A stretch of DNA of 6,571 bases from Chloroflexota bacterium. Its GTDB lineage: Bacteria; Chloroflexota; Dehalococcoidia; SM23-28-2; RBG-16-64-32. The translations under genes and the position numbers were made by a program. The notes beneath the pieces are model-generated. The model made no database searches. It had not been told where the DNA came from and saw only the letters and a program-made list of their open reading frames with translations. The stretch covers positions 1 through 6,571 of the forward strand of contig JADFKG010000116.1 in NCBI GenBank assembly GCA_022565075.1, read 5' to 3'. The first letter of the stretch is position 1. Every line of letters starts with the position of its first letter. Below, piece by piece: positions 1 through 5,885 of this stretch.

Positions 1-621
1 GTCTACCTTAATCTTCTTGCCCATCTGCCAGTTCGGGTGGCGCAGCGCTTGCTCCGCCGTCACGCGTTCCAGCTCATCCGGCGGCAGGTCCCGCAAAGCG
101 CCGCCCGAAGCCGTGATGATCAGCCGCTCGACGGACTCCGTGGCCTCGCCCCAGAGGCACTGCCAGATCGCCGAATGCTCCGAGTCCACCGGCCGCAGTT
201 CAGCGCCGTGACGCCGCGCCTCTTCCGTCACGATCTGACCCGCCATCACCAGCACTTCCTTGTTCGCGATGGCGATCGCCTTGCCCGCGCGCGCCGCCGC
301 CAGCGACGGCCCCAGCCCCGTCGCGCCCACCGTCCCCACGACGACGACGTCCACGTCCGGGTGCGCGGCCATCTCTTCCATGTCCGCCCACTCCGCTCTG
401 ATCGGGTCGCCGCCGATCCGCTCGCGAAGGTAGTCCGCCTCCCGGTCGGAGCAGATCAGCCTCGGCTTGAACTCGCGCGCCTGCTCTTCCAGCAGCGTGA
501 CGTTGCGCCCAGCGCTCAGCGCAACGACGCGGAAGCGGTCGGGGAGCGAGCGGATAACGTCCAGCGTCTGCCGGCCGATGGAGCCGGTGGAGCCGAGGAT
601 AGCGACGCCGGTGGGTCTCAT
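1..621 (-). CDS. dxr: 1-deoxy-D-xylulose 5-phosphate reductoisomerase, N-terminal half (truncated by window edge)
   Basis: Dxr converts 1-deoxy-D-xylulose 5-phosphate to 2-C-methyl-D-erythritol 4-phosphate with NADPH and a divalent metal, the first committed step of the MEP isoprenoid pathway in the cytosol. Translating the minus strand from the ATG at 621-619 gives 207 codons with no stop before the edge. The nucleotide-binding motif GSTGSIG is at residues 10-16 and NKE at 120-122. The metal- and substrate-binding DSEHSAI is at 146-152 (Asp146 and Glu148 being the expected ligands). ASGG is at 171-174, and HPNWQMGKKI at 195-204 leads into the catalytic domain. The family is about 385-400 aa, so roughly half is present. 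The start lies 34 bp after the cdsA stop. No clear Shine-Dalgarno precedes it, so translation may depend on the operon. The identification is secure; the C-terminal half is not visible. Confidence 0.97.
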   Translation of the reverse strand, partial: MRPTGVAILGSTGSIGRQTLDVIRSLPDRFRVVALSAGRNVTLLEEQAREFKPRLICSDREADYLRERIGGDPIRAEWADMEEMAAHPDVDVVVVGTVGATGLGPSLAAARAGKAIAIANKEVLVMAGQIVTEEARRHGAELRPVDSEHSAIWQCLWGEATESVERLIITASGGALRDLPPDELERVTAEQALRHPNWQMGKKIKVD

Positions 622-655
622 TGGGAGGTGGGAAGAGATAGGCGCGAGAACCGGG

Positions 656-1468
656 TCATAGAACGACCCATATCGCGAAATAGTATACCAGAGGCACCGT
701 GAACAGCAGCGAGTCCAGCCGGTCCAGAAAGCCGCCGTGACCAGGCACAAGGTCGCTCGTGTCCTTGACGCCGGCGCCGCGCTTCACGAACGACTCCGCC
801 AGGTCGCCGATGACCGCGAACGGCGGGAAGACAACACAGAGCAGGACGAGCTCTGCGGTGCTCATCGGCAGATCAAGAACCATGCCCAGGGCGAACACAC
901 TGGCGAAGCCGCCGATCATCGCCGCCGCGGTGCCCTCCAGCGTCTTGCCGGGGCTGATGCGCGGCGCCAGCTTGACTCGCCCAAAGAGGCGCCCCGCGGC
1001 GTAGGCGAAGGTGTCGGTGGCCCAGGTGCCGAGGACTGCCAGCAGTACCCACCTGGCGCCGTCATCGAGATCGCGCAGCAGCACGACGTGCGAACCAAGG
1101 AAGCCGACGTAGGCGACGGCTGTGGCCGCGGCGACCCAGCTTGCGAAGTCGCGGGGTGGGTCCGCGCGCAGCATGGCGACGACGAGCGTCAGCGCGACCG
1201 CCGCCGCGATCGCCCCGCTCCACTCGTCGATCCCGGCCTCCGCCCCCGCCACTATGAGCCCGACTCCCGCCGCTGCCGTCAGCGCCAGCGGTCGTGGGCG
1301 CCAGAGCGGTCGCGATTCGTCCGAGCGGTCGGCGAGGGCGCAGAACTCGAGGCTGGCGAGGGCGAGGATGGCGCCGGCCACGATGGCGTAGACGATCCCG
1401 CCGAGCAGGATCACGCCGACGATTACGGGTATGCCTAAGGCCGCTGTGATGAGCCGCTGCGCGAGCAT
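656..1468 (-). CDS. cdsA: phosphatidate cytidylyltransferase (CDP-diglyceride synthase)
   Basis: CdsA is an integral membrane enzyme that makes CDP-diacylglycerol from phosphatidic acid and CTP, the branch point for bacterial phospholipids. The 270-aa product is strongly hydrophobic throughout, with several predictable membrane helices (for example residues 8-42, 63-76, 86-100, 110-132, 140-150, 181-199 and 205-220). The diagnostic C-terminal CDS signature is complete: SFVKR at 226-230, KD at 235-236, PGHGG at 242-246 and DRLD at 249-252. Upstream conserved pieces are TDTFAY (151-156) and SPGKTLEG (172-179). Length is normal for the family. The ATG at 1468 lies 9 bp after the uppS stop, with only a weak GCGGG in front, so translational coupling to uppS is likely. 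Genes on either side supply other lipid and isoprenoid steps. Confidence 0.97.
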   Translation of the reverse strand: MLAQRLITAALGIPVIVGVILLGGIVYAIVAGAILALASLEFCALADRSDESRPLWRPRPLALTAAAGVGLIVAGAEAGIDEWSGAIAAAVALTLVVAMLRADPPRDFASWVAAATAVAYVGFLGSHVVLLRDLDDGARWVLLAVLGTWATDTFAYAAGRLFGRVKLAPRISPGKTLEGTAAAMIGGFASVFALGMVLDLPMSTAELVLLCVVFPPFAVIGDLAESFVKRGAGVKDTSDLVPGHGGFLDRLDSLLFTVPLVYYFAIWVVL

Positions 1469-1477
1469 CCCGCGCGG

Positions 1478-2320
1478 CTACGCCCCGTTGCGGCCGTTCT
1501 GGACGGGCGAGCCGGCCCCGTTGCCGCCAACGTGACCGTTTCCTGCGGCCGCATCGGTTTCGTCGGGCAAGAGGCTGCCGAAGCGTCGTCGCCGGCGGCC
1601 GTAGGCCGTCAGCACCTCGTCTACGTGCGTGACGCTGAAGTCTGGCCAGTAGTCGTCCACAAAGAATAGCTCCGAGTACGCGCCCTGCCAGAGCAGGAAG
1701 TTCGAGATACGCATCTCGCCGGCCGTACGGATGATCAGGTCGGGGTCTGGCAGGCTGTTGGTAAAGAGATAGCGGGAGAACAGCGCGTCGTCGATCCCCT
1801 CGGCCGGAACGCCGTCAGTGACGATCGCCCGCACCGCCTCCACGATCTCCGCCCGGCCGCCGTAATTGAAGGCGATCGAGAGCGTCATGCGGTCGTTGTT
1901 CTTCGTCAGTTCGATCGCCTGTCGCACCTGTTTCTGCAAGCTGTCCGGAAGCGGCCCAGGGTCGCCCAGGTGCAGGAGCTTGATGCCGTTCTCGTGCATG
2001 TTCCCCACCTCACGCTTGAGGAACATGGAGAGCAGGCGCATCAGGCCCAGCACTTCGTAGCGGGGGCGGTCCCAGTTCTCAGTCGAAAAGGCGTACAGCG
2101 TGAGATACGAAACGCCGTAGTCGCTGAGGCGCTCGATGATCTGGCGGATGTTTTCCGTGCCGGCGCGGTGTCCGGCCAGCCGCGGCTTCCCCCGCTGCCG
2201 GGCCCAGCGGCCGTTGCCGTCCATGATGATGGCGACGTGGGTTGGCACCCGTTCCAGGGCTAGCGGCGGTGGCGCCTGCGGGGCCGTCTTCTTGCGGGGG
2301 AGACGAAGAGAGGGGGCCAT
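1478..2320 (-). CDS. uppS: isoprenyl transferase (undecaprenyl diphosphate synthase)
   Basis: UppS is a cis-prenyltransferase that extends farnesyl diphosphate with isopentenyl diphosphate to undecaprenyl diphosphate, the lipid carrier for peptidoglycan and other wall polymers. Numbering from a possible GTG start at 2329, the motifs are IIMDGNGRWA at 34-43 (catalytic Asp37), GHRAG at 53-57, FSTENW at 81-86, NYGGR at 155-159 and PDPDLIIRTAGE at 194-205. RISNFLLWQ follows at 207-215, then a Glu at 220 and DYWPDF. I prefer the ATG at 2320 (280 aa): GGTGA, part of the Shine-Dalgarno consensus, sits 5 nt before it, whereas nothing precedes the GTG at 2329. The protein carries an N-terminal basic/proline stretch before the core and a Gly/Asn-rich tail of about 30 residues after it, making it longer than the usual ~230-250 aa. 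The exact prenyl chain length cannot be read from sequence. Confidence 0.95.
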   Translation of the reverse strand: MAPSLRLPRKKTAPQAPPPLALERVPTHVAIIMDGNGRWARQRGKPRLAGHRAGTENIRQIIERLSDYGVSYLTLYAFSTENWDRPRYEVLGLMRLLSMFLKREVGNMHENGIKLLHLGDPGPLPDSLQKQVRQAIELTKNNDRMTLSIAFNYGGRAEIVEAVRAIVTDGVPAEGIDDALFSRYLFTNSLPDPDLIIRTAGEMRISNFLLWQGAYSELFFVDDYWPDFSVTHVDEVLTAYGRRRRRFGSLLPDETDAAAGNGHVGGNGAGSPVQNGRNGA

Positions 2321-2372
2321 ATTTCTCACCAGTATAGAACGTGAAAGGGCCAGCCGCGATTCGCCCTGTGCC

Positions 2373-2933
2373 TCAGACGGTCAGGACTTCCTGCTCTTTT
2401 TCTTCGCCCGCCCTGTCTACGTCCGCCACGTGCTCGTCCGTTACCTTCTGCAGCTCCTGCTCAGAGCGGTGCAGATCGTCCTGCGAAATCTCGCTGTCGT
2501 GCTCAAGCTTGCGCAGGTGGTCGTGCACGTCTCGCCGCACGTTGCGCACCGCCACACGCGCGTCTTCCACTCTCTTGCGCACCTGCTTCGCCAGCTCCTT
2601 GCGCCTCTCTTCCGTTAGCGGCGGGATCGCCAGGCGGATCACCTGACCGTCGTTCGACGGCGTCAGGCCGATGTCCGACTTTTGGAGCGACTTCGTGATG
2701 TCGCCGACGGCGCCTTTGTCGTAGGGCTGGATCAAGATCATCTTCGGGTCCGGCGTGCTGATCGTCGCCAGCTGGTTGAGCGGGGTGGACGTGCCGTAGT
2801 AATCAACCTTCACGTGCTCCACGATGCCGACGGTGGCGCGCCCGGTGCGCACCGTCGCCAGTTCGTGTTGCAGCGCCTCGACCGCGCTGCTCATCCGCGA
2901 CTTGGCATCGCTAAGCTGTTCTTGCACCATCAT
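2373..2933 (-). CDS. frr: ribosome recycling factor
   Basis: RRF works with EF-G to split the post-termination ribosome so that subunits can be reused. The 186-aa product is normal length. It shows RTGRA at 29-33, VDYYG at 43-47, TPLNQLA at 50-56, the stretch IGLTPSNDGQVIRL at 88-101, PPLTEERRKEL at 104-114 and VRNVRRD at 129-135. The two-domain arrangement is intact: a long three-helix bundle formed by both ends, and a small beta domain around residues 31-104. AAGGA lies a few bases before two consecutive ATG codons. Spacing is about 4 nt to the ATG at 2933 and about 7 nt to the one at 2930, so initiation at the second Met (185 aa) is equally or more likely. The gene begins 18 bp after the pyrH stop, consistent with cotranscription. 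Confidence 0.98.
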   Translation of the reverse strand: MMVQEQLSDAKSRMSSAVEALQHELATVRTGRATVGIVEHVKVDYYGTSTPLNQLATISTPDPKMILIQPYDKGAVGDITKSLQKSDIGLTPSNDGQVIRLAIPPLTEERRKELAKQVRKRVEDARVAVRNVRRDVHDHLRKLEHDSEISQDDLHRSEQELQKVTDEHVADVDRAGEEKEQEVLTV

Positions 2934-2951
2934 CCGTTCCTTTCAGGCACG

Positions 2952-3713
2952 CTACGTACTGGTCGCCGAGGCCTCTTGAAGCACCGACTGTTCGTTGCTC
3001 ACCAGCGTTCCGATCTTTTCGCCCGCGGCCGCGCGGACGATGCTATCGTCCCCGCGCAGGTCGAAGACGAGGATGGGCAGATCGTTCTCCATGCAGAGGG
3101 TCAGCGCCGTCGAGTCCATCACCTGCAGCCGCAGGTTCAGCGTGTCCAGGTAGGAGATCTTGAGGAACCGCTTTGCCGAAGGGTTCTCGTTCGGGTCGGC
3201 TTCGTAGACGCCGTCCACGTCCTTCTTCGCCATCAGGAGCACTTCGGCGTCGGTCTCGATCGCGCGCAGGGCCGCCGTCGTGTCGGTCGTCATGTAGGGG
3301 TTGCCTGTGCCCGCTGCGAAGAGGACGACGCGCCCCTTCTCCAGGTGCCGCATCGCCCGCCGGCGGATGTACGGCTCGGCCACCGCCGTCACGGTGATCG
3401 CCGACTGCGTGCGCACGTCGACGCCGGCGCGTTCCAGCGCGTCCTGCAGAGCAAGAGCGTTGATGATCGTCGCCAGCATCCCCGCGTAGTCGCCCGTGAC
3501 GCGGTCCATGCCCGCCGCTTCAGCGGTCGCGCCGCGGAAGATGTTGCCGCCGCCGACGACGATCGACATCTTCGTGCCGGTCTCCTGCACCTTCTTTATC
3601 TGGCTGGCGATGCCGTTCAGCGTTTCGGGGTCGATACCGTAGGGCTGTTCGCCCTGCAGCGCCTCGCCGCTGAGCTTCAGGAGTATGCGTTGATAGACAG
3701 GATCCTTGGTCAT
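2952..3713 (-). CDS. pyrH: UMP kinase
   Basis: PyrH phosphorylates UMP to UDP with ATP, the entry to UTP and CTP synthesis. Bacterial PyrH belongs to the amino acid kinase fold and acts as a hexamer in the cytosol. The 253-aa product shows KLSGEAL at 13-19, the glycine loop GGGN at 54-57 followed by FRG, DYAGMLAT at 75-82, GTGNPYMTTD at 135-144, KKDVDGVY at 163-170 and VMDSTAL at 198-204. The length is slightly above the typical 235-245 aa because of a short Ser/Thr-ending tail. The ATG at 3713 is the only good start, although no strong Shine-Dalgarno precedes it. The 203 bp upstream contain possible RNA structure, so pyrH could have its own control or a secondary promoter; that is inference. 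Confidence 0.97.
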   Translation of the reverse strand: MTKDPVYQRILLKLSGEALQGEQPYGIDPETLNGIASQIKKVQETGTKMSIVVGGGNIFRGATAEAAGMDRVTGDYAGMLATIINALALQDALERAGVDVRTQSAITVTAVAEPYIRRRAMRHLEKGRVVLFAAGTGNPYMTTDTTAALRAIETDAEVLLMAKKDVDGVYEADPNENPSAKRFLKISYLDTLNLRLQVMDSTALTLCMENDLPILVFDLRGDDSIVRAAAGEKIGTLVSNEQSVLQEASATST

Positions 3714-3916
3714 GGCGGTGGGAGCCCGAATCGACCGGGGGAAGGCGCTGTGCGCAGTCTACAGGCAGCGGGGTGCGGTTGGCCAGTCCGCCGGCCGCTA
3801 ACCACGGATGGCAAACCGATAAACAGCGCGGCTGTCAGGGACAGATCCGCTTATGCGTTCAGCGAATCCGTTGACAGCCGCAGCGGATATGTCGTGTCCG
3901 GGGCCCGCCGGGCCGC
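3714..3916 (-). other. 203-bp intergenic gap between tsf and pyrH
   Basis: This is the widest gap inside the operon and no convincing reading frame is seen in it. Immediately after the tsf stop is a short GC-rich hairpin (3902-3906 with 3910-3914, 3-nt loop) with no T-run, so it is a poor intrinsic terminator. Further on is a 10-bp inverted repeat, described separately. I looked for a promoter for pyrH: TTGCCA and TAGACT hexamers occur on the minus strand but not at a usable spacing from each other or from partners, so none is called. Confidence 0.5.
3828..3888 (-). promoter_or_regulatory. stem-loop with alternative pairing in the pyrH leader (candidate)
   Basis: GCGGCTGTCA at 3828-3837 is a perfect 10-bp inverted match to TGACAGCCGC at 3872-3881, enclosing 34 nt. 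A second perfect 6-bp pairing, ATCCGC at 3845-3850 with GCGGAT at 3883-3888, starts inside the first loop and ends outside it. The two helices therefore interleave: in the minus-strand transcript they would form either a pseudoknot-like fold or competing structures. The element lies 115 nt upstream of the pyrH start. No known riboswitch or leader family is recognised, and a chance origin in GC-rich DNA is possible. Confidence 0.35.
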
Positions 3917-4423
3917 CTACTTGGCGCCCAGCTCGAAGCGGGCGAAGCGCTTGATGCGGATGTTCTCGCCCGTCCTGGAGATCGCTTCCCGCACCAGGTC
4001 CGCAACCGTCTTCGACTCGTCCCGCAGGTACGGCTGCTCGAGCAGGACGACTTCCTTCGGGTCCTCGTCGCTGTCCGCCGGCAGGTCTTCGATCGAGACG
4101 TACTTCGGCTGAGCGCCGCCGATCTGCAGGGCGATCGCCGCCACCAGCTCCTTGAAGTCGTCCGTGCGCGCCACGAAGTCGGTCTCGCAGTTGACCTCCA
4201 CGAGCGCGCCGACGCGCTGGTTGTGGTGGATGTAGGACTGGACGAGGCCCTCCGCGGTCTCGCGGTCCGCGCGCTTGGTGGCGGCGGCGAACCCGGCCTC
4301 GTTGAGGATCGCCTTCGCCTTGTCGATGTCGCCCTTGGCCTCATCGAGCGCGTTCTTGGAGGCGAGCATGCCGGCGCCGGTCTGTTCGCGCAGCTTCTTA
4401 ACGTCTTCAGCGGAAATTGCCAT
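3917..4423 (-). CDS. tsf: translation elongation factor Ts, short form
   Basis: EF-Ts binds EF-Tu and drives GDP release so EF-Tu can reload GTP. The 168-aa product begins with the UBA-like N-terminal domain (about residues 1-55), including LREQTGAGM at 11-19. This continues into the core with the EF-Tu-contacting TDFVAR at 81-86, which is the family signature. After the first core subdomain, the sequence passes quickly to a short C-terminal end with no second core subdomain, unlike the ~280-aa enterobacterial protein. Short EF-Ts proteins are known from Thermus and Chloroflexota, where dimerisation supplies the second half in Thermus. The usual Cys-Lys-Lys after the GAGM motif reads Ser-Lys-Asn here. 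GGGAG lies 11 nt before the ATG. The gene follows rpsB by 32 bp, the near-universal pairing. Confidence 0.97.
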   Translation of the reverse strand: MAISAEDVKKLREQTGAGMLASKNALDEAKGDIDKAKAILNEAGFAAATKRADRETAEGLVQSYIHHNQRVGALVEVNCETDFVARTDDFKELVAAIALQIGGAQPKYVSIEDLPADSDEDPKEVVLLEQPYLRDESKTVADLVREAISRTGENIRIKRFARFELGAK

Positions 4424-4455
4424 GTGAGGTATCGCTCCCGGGGAAATTGGCTGGG

Positions 4456-5742
4456 TTATTCGGTCTTGCTGTCGTCTTCGGACGCCGTCTTCGCGTCGTC
4501 CGCGCCGGCTTCGGCCTCGCCTTCGTCTGCCTTCGCGTCGTCCGCGCTGGCTTCGGCCTTGCCCTCCGCCGCTTCTTCGGCAGGCGCCTCGGTAGCAGGT
4601 TCCGCCGCCGCCGTCGCCTCTGGCTCCGCGGCTGGAGGCTCGGCTTCGGTCGCCGGCGTTGCGGCCTCGGCGGCTGGAGCGTCTGCTGCCGCTTCAGGCG
4701 TTGGCTCTTCGGCGGCTGGCGCATCGGCTTCGGCGGCTGGCGTTGCGGCCTCGGGGGCTGGCGCGTCTGCTGCCGCTTCAGCAGTTGGCTCTTCGGCGGC
4801 TGGTGTATCGGATTCGGTAGCGGCCGTTTCGGCAGTAGCGGCTTCGGCTTCGGCAGCCTCGGCGGCGGCAACTTTGGCGGCCTCGGCGGCAGCAACTTCG
4901 GCGGCCTCGGCAGCGGCGATTTCGGCTGCGGCCGCTTCCTCGGCGGCGGCGATGTCAGCGGGCGACTGCTCGTCTGGTGAGACGACGTAGCCCGTCTCCT
5001 TGTACGCGTCGACTTCGACGTCTTCGGCCTCCAGCGACGCCTGTTCGGCGAACTCTCGCGCCGTCAGGCCTTCGAGCACGGCGTCGGCCATCAGGCTCGT
5101 GATCAGCTTGATCGCGCGGATCGCGTCGTCGTTGGAGGGGACCGGGTAGTCGATGACGTCCGGGTCGCAGTTCGTGTCGACGAGCGAGACGATCGGCAGG
5201 TTAATGCGCAGCGCCTCGGCGACGGCGATCGACTCCTTCGTCGTGTCGATGAGGAAGACCGCCGAGGGCAGCGCCGTCATCTCTTTGATCCCGCCGAAGT
5301 AGCGGTTCAGCCGGACGATCTCCTCCTCCAGCTTCAGGCGCTCCTTCTTCGGGTAGTACTCGAACTCACCGCGCGCCTTGGCGTCTTCCATGCGCACCAG
5401 GTGGTCGATGCGGTTCTGAATCGTGTGGAAGTTGGTCAGCGTGCCGCCCAGCCAGCGCGTCACCACGAACGGCATGCCGCAGCGTCGCGCCTCGGTCTCG
5501 ATCGCTCCCTGCGCCTGGCGCTTCGTGCCCACGAAGAGCAACGTGCCGCCGTCGGCCACGAGGTCGCGCACGAAGTTGCGGGCGTCTGCCAGCAGGTGCA
5601 CCGTCTGCTGCAGGTCGAGGATGTGGATGCCGTTGCGCTCGGTGAAGATGTACCTGCGCATCTTCGGGTTCCAGCGCCTTGTCTGGTGCCCAAAGTGCAC
5701 GCCTGCTTCCAGCAGGGACTTCATTGTTACGGTTGTCGCCAA
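4456..5742 (-). CDS. rpsB: 30S ribosomal protein S2 with long acidic Ala/Glu/Pro C-terminal tail
   Basis: S2 assembles late onto the 30S subunit near the head-body junction and helps S1 bind. Residues 1-235 are a complete S2 core: MKSLLEAGVHFGHQTRRWNP at 7-26, LLFVGTKRQAQ at 68-78, RWLGGTLTNF at 96-105, LPSAVFLIDT at 158-167 and VSLVDTNCDPD at 185-195. The family is usually about 230-300 aa; this product is 428. The extra ~190 residues are low-complexity, rich in Ala, Glu, Asp and Pro, strongly acidic, and built of short repeats (annotated separately). The start is TTG at 5742: AGGAG is placed 7 nt before it, while the internal ATG at 5724 has no such site and would trim the conserved leader. 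The ribosomal identity is certain. The role of the tail is unknown. Confidence 0.97.
   Translation of the reverse strand: MATTVTMKSLLEAGVHFGHQTRRWNPKMRRYIFTERNGIHILDLQQTVHLLADARNFVRDLVADGGTLLFVGTKRQAQGAIETEARRCGMPFVVTRWLGGTLTNFHTIQNRIDHLVRMEDAKARGEFEYYPKKERLKLEEEIVRLNRYFGGIKEMTALPSAVFLIDTTKESIAVAEALRINLPIVSLVDTNCDPDVIDYPVPSNDDAIRAIKLITSLMADAVLEGLTAREFAEQASLEAEDVEVDAYKETGYVVSPDEQSPADIAAAEEAAAAEIAAAEAAEVAAAEAAKVAAAEAAEAEAATAETAATESDTPAAEEPTAEAAADAPAPEAATPAAEADAPAAEEPTPEAAADAPAAEAATPATEAEPPAAEPEATAAAEPATEAPAEEAAEGKAEASADDAKADEGEAEAGADDAKTASEDDSKTE
4489..4559 (-). repeat. two 29-bp direct repeats, 42-bp period, in rpsB 3' end
   Basis: The stretches 4489-4517 and 4531-4559 are identical except for one base (C/T at the seventeenth position). 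They encode AEAGADDAK (410-418) and AEASADDAK (396-404) near the C-terminus of S2. The 42-bp period is 14 codons, so copy-number change would keep the reading frame. Confidence 0.85.
4636..4803 (-). repeat. 84-bp tandem duplication in the rpsB tail
   Basis: Two adjacent 84-bp units, 4720-4803 and 4636-4719, align by eye with about 10 mismatches and no gaps. They encode 28-residue peptides at S2 residues 314-341 and 342-369, both starting PAAEEPT and containing EAAADAPA and EAATPA. Both are in frame. The similarity at DNA level goes beyond shared amino acid bias and indicates duplication. Confidence 0.85.
4852..4923 (-). repeat. three 24-bp tandem repeats encoding an 8-residue helical unit
   Basis: S2 residues 274-297 read as three successive octapeptides, EIAAAEAA, EVAAAEAA and KVAAAEAA. 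The Ala/Glu/Lys composition predicts a continuous alpha helix. The repeat is visible in the DNA as alternating gcggcctcg and gcaacttcg-like blocks with 24-bp spacing. Confidence 0.75.
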
Positions 5743-5749
5743 CTGTTTA

Positions 5750-5754
5750 CTCCT
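5750..5754 (-). promoter_or_regulatory. Shine-Dalgarno of rpsB that fixes the TTG start
   Basis: AGGAG on the minus strand is followed by TAAACAG and then TTG at 5742. The 7-nt spacing is near optimal for TTG; the first ATG (5724) would be 25 nt away. Confidence 0.8.
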
Positions 5755-5774
5755 GTTCCAACGTCCGAACGACC

Positions 5775-5804
5775 AGTATACACAGGTGGCTTCGCACGGA
5801 ACAA
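5775..5804 (-). promoter_or_regulatory. putative sigma-70-type promoter of the rpsB operon
   Basis: On the minus strand a TATACT -10 box (5780-5775) matches five of six consensus bases. TTGTTC (5804-5799), 18 bp upstream, is a weak -35. Transcription would begin near 5768, leaving a leader of about 26 nt that contains the rpsB Shine-Dalgarno. This leaves no room for a long S2 autoregulatory leader. The position just before the first operon gene supports the call; the -35 is poor. Confidence 0.5.
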
Positions 5805-5846
5805 CCGCCGCGGGGGTTGGTTAGTTCACACACCCAATCCGTGAAG

Positions 5847-5885
5847 CGGGCCATACAGCTTGCAGCCCCAAGATGAGTCGGCCCG
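5847..5885 (-). terminator. weak inverted repeat just after the 5886-6248 gene
   Basis: CGGGCC at 5847-5852 pairs perfectly with GGCCCG at 5880-5885, directly abutting the stop codon of the small exported protein gene. The enclosed 27 nt are long for a loop and no T-run follows on the minus strand. It is at best a factor-assisted end and may be chance. Confidence 0.25.

Noticed and set aside
37..702. Plus-strand 221-codon frame opposite dxr
   Set aside because: The minus strand there encodes an unmistakable Dxr with all motifs; the plus product is low-complexity Arg-rich.
2331..2336. TATACT box just upstream of uppS as a promoter
   Set aside because: It resembles the rpsB -10 box, including the flanking bases, but has no -35 partner and would place the RNA start at the start codon.
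3899..3916. GC hairpin right after tsf as an intrinsic terminator
   Set aside because: The stem is only 5 bp with a 3-nt loop and no T-run follows; the operon most likely continues into pyrH.
2682..4112. A 476-codon open frame on the plus strand across frr, pyrH and tsf
   Set aside because: It lies opposite three well-supported genes and its product is Arg/Val/His-rich with no domain, a typical GC-rich antisense shadow.
4489..4923. CRISPR-like array in the rpsB repeats
   Set aside because: The repeats are in frame, adjacent or overlapping, and lack unique spacers; they encode protein.
4417..4980. Plus-strand Gly/Phe/Arg-rich frame resembling a glycine-rich protein
   Set aside because: Another shadow of the S2 tail repeats in a different frame, with no start signal of its own.
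4223..4990. Plus-strand frame encoding a long Ala/Ser-rich repeat protein
   Set aside because: It is the complement of the GCx/GAx codon pattern of the S2 tail; the repeats are explained by rpsB.
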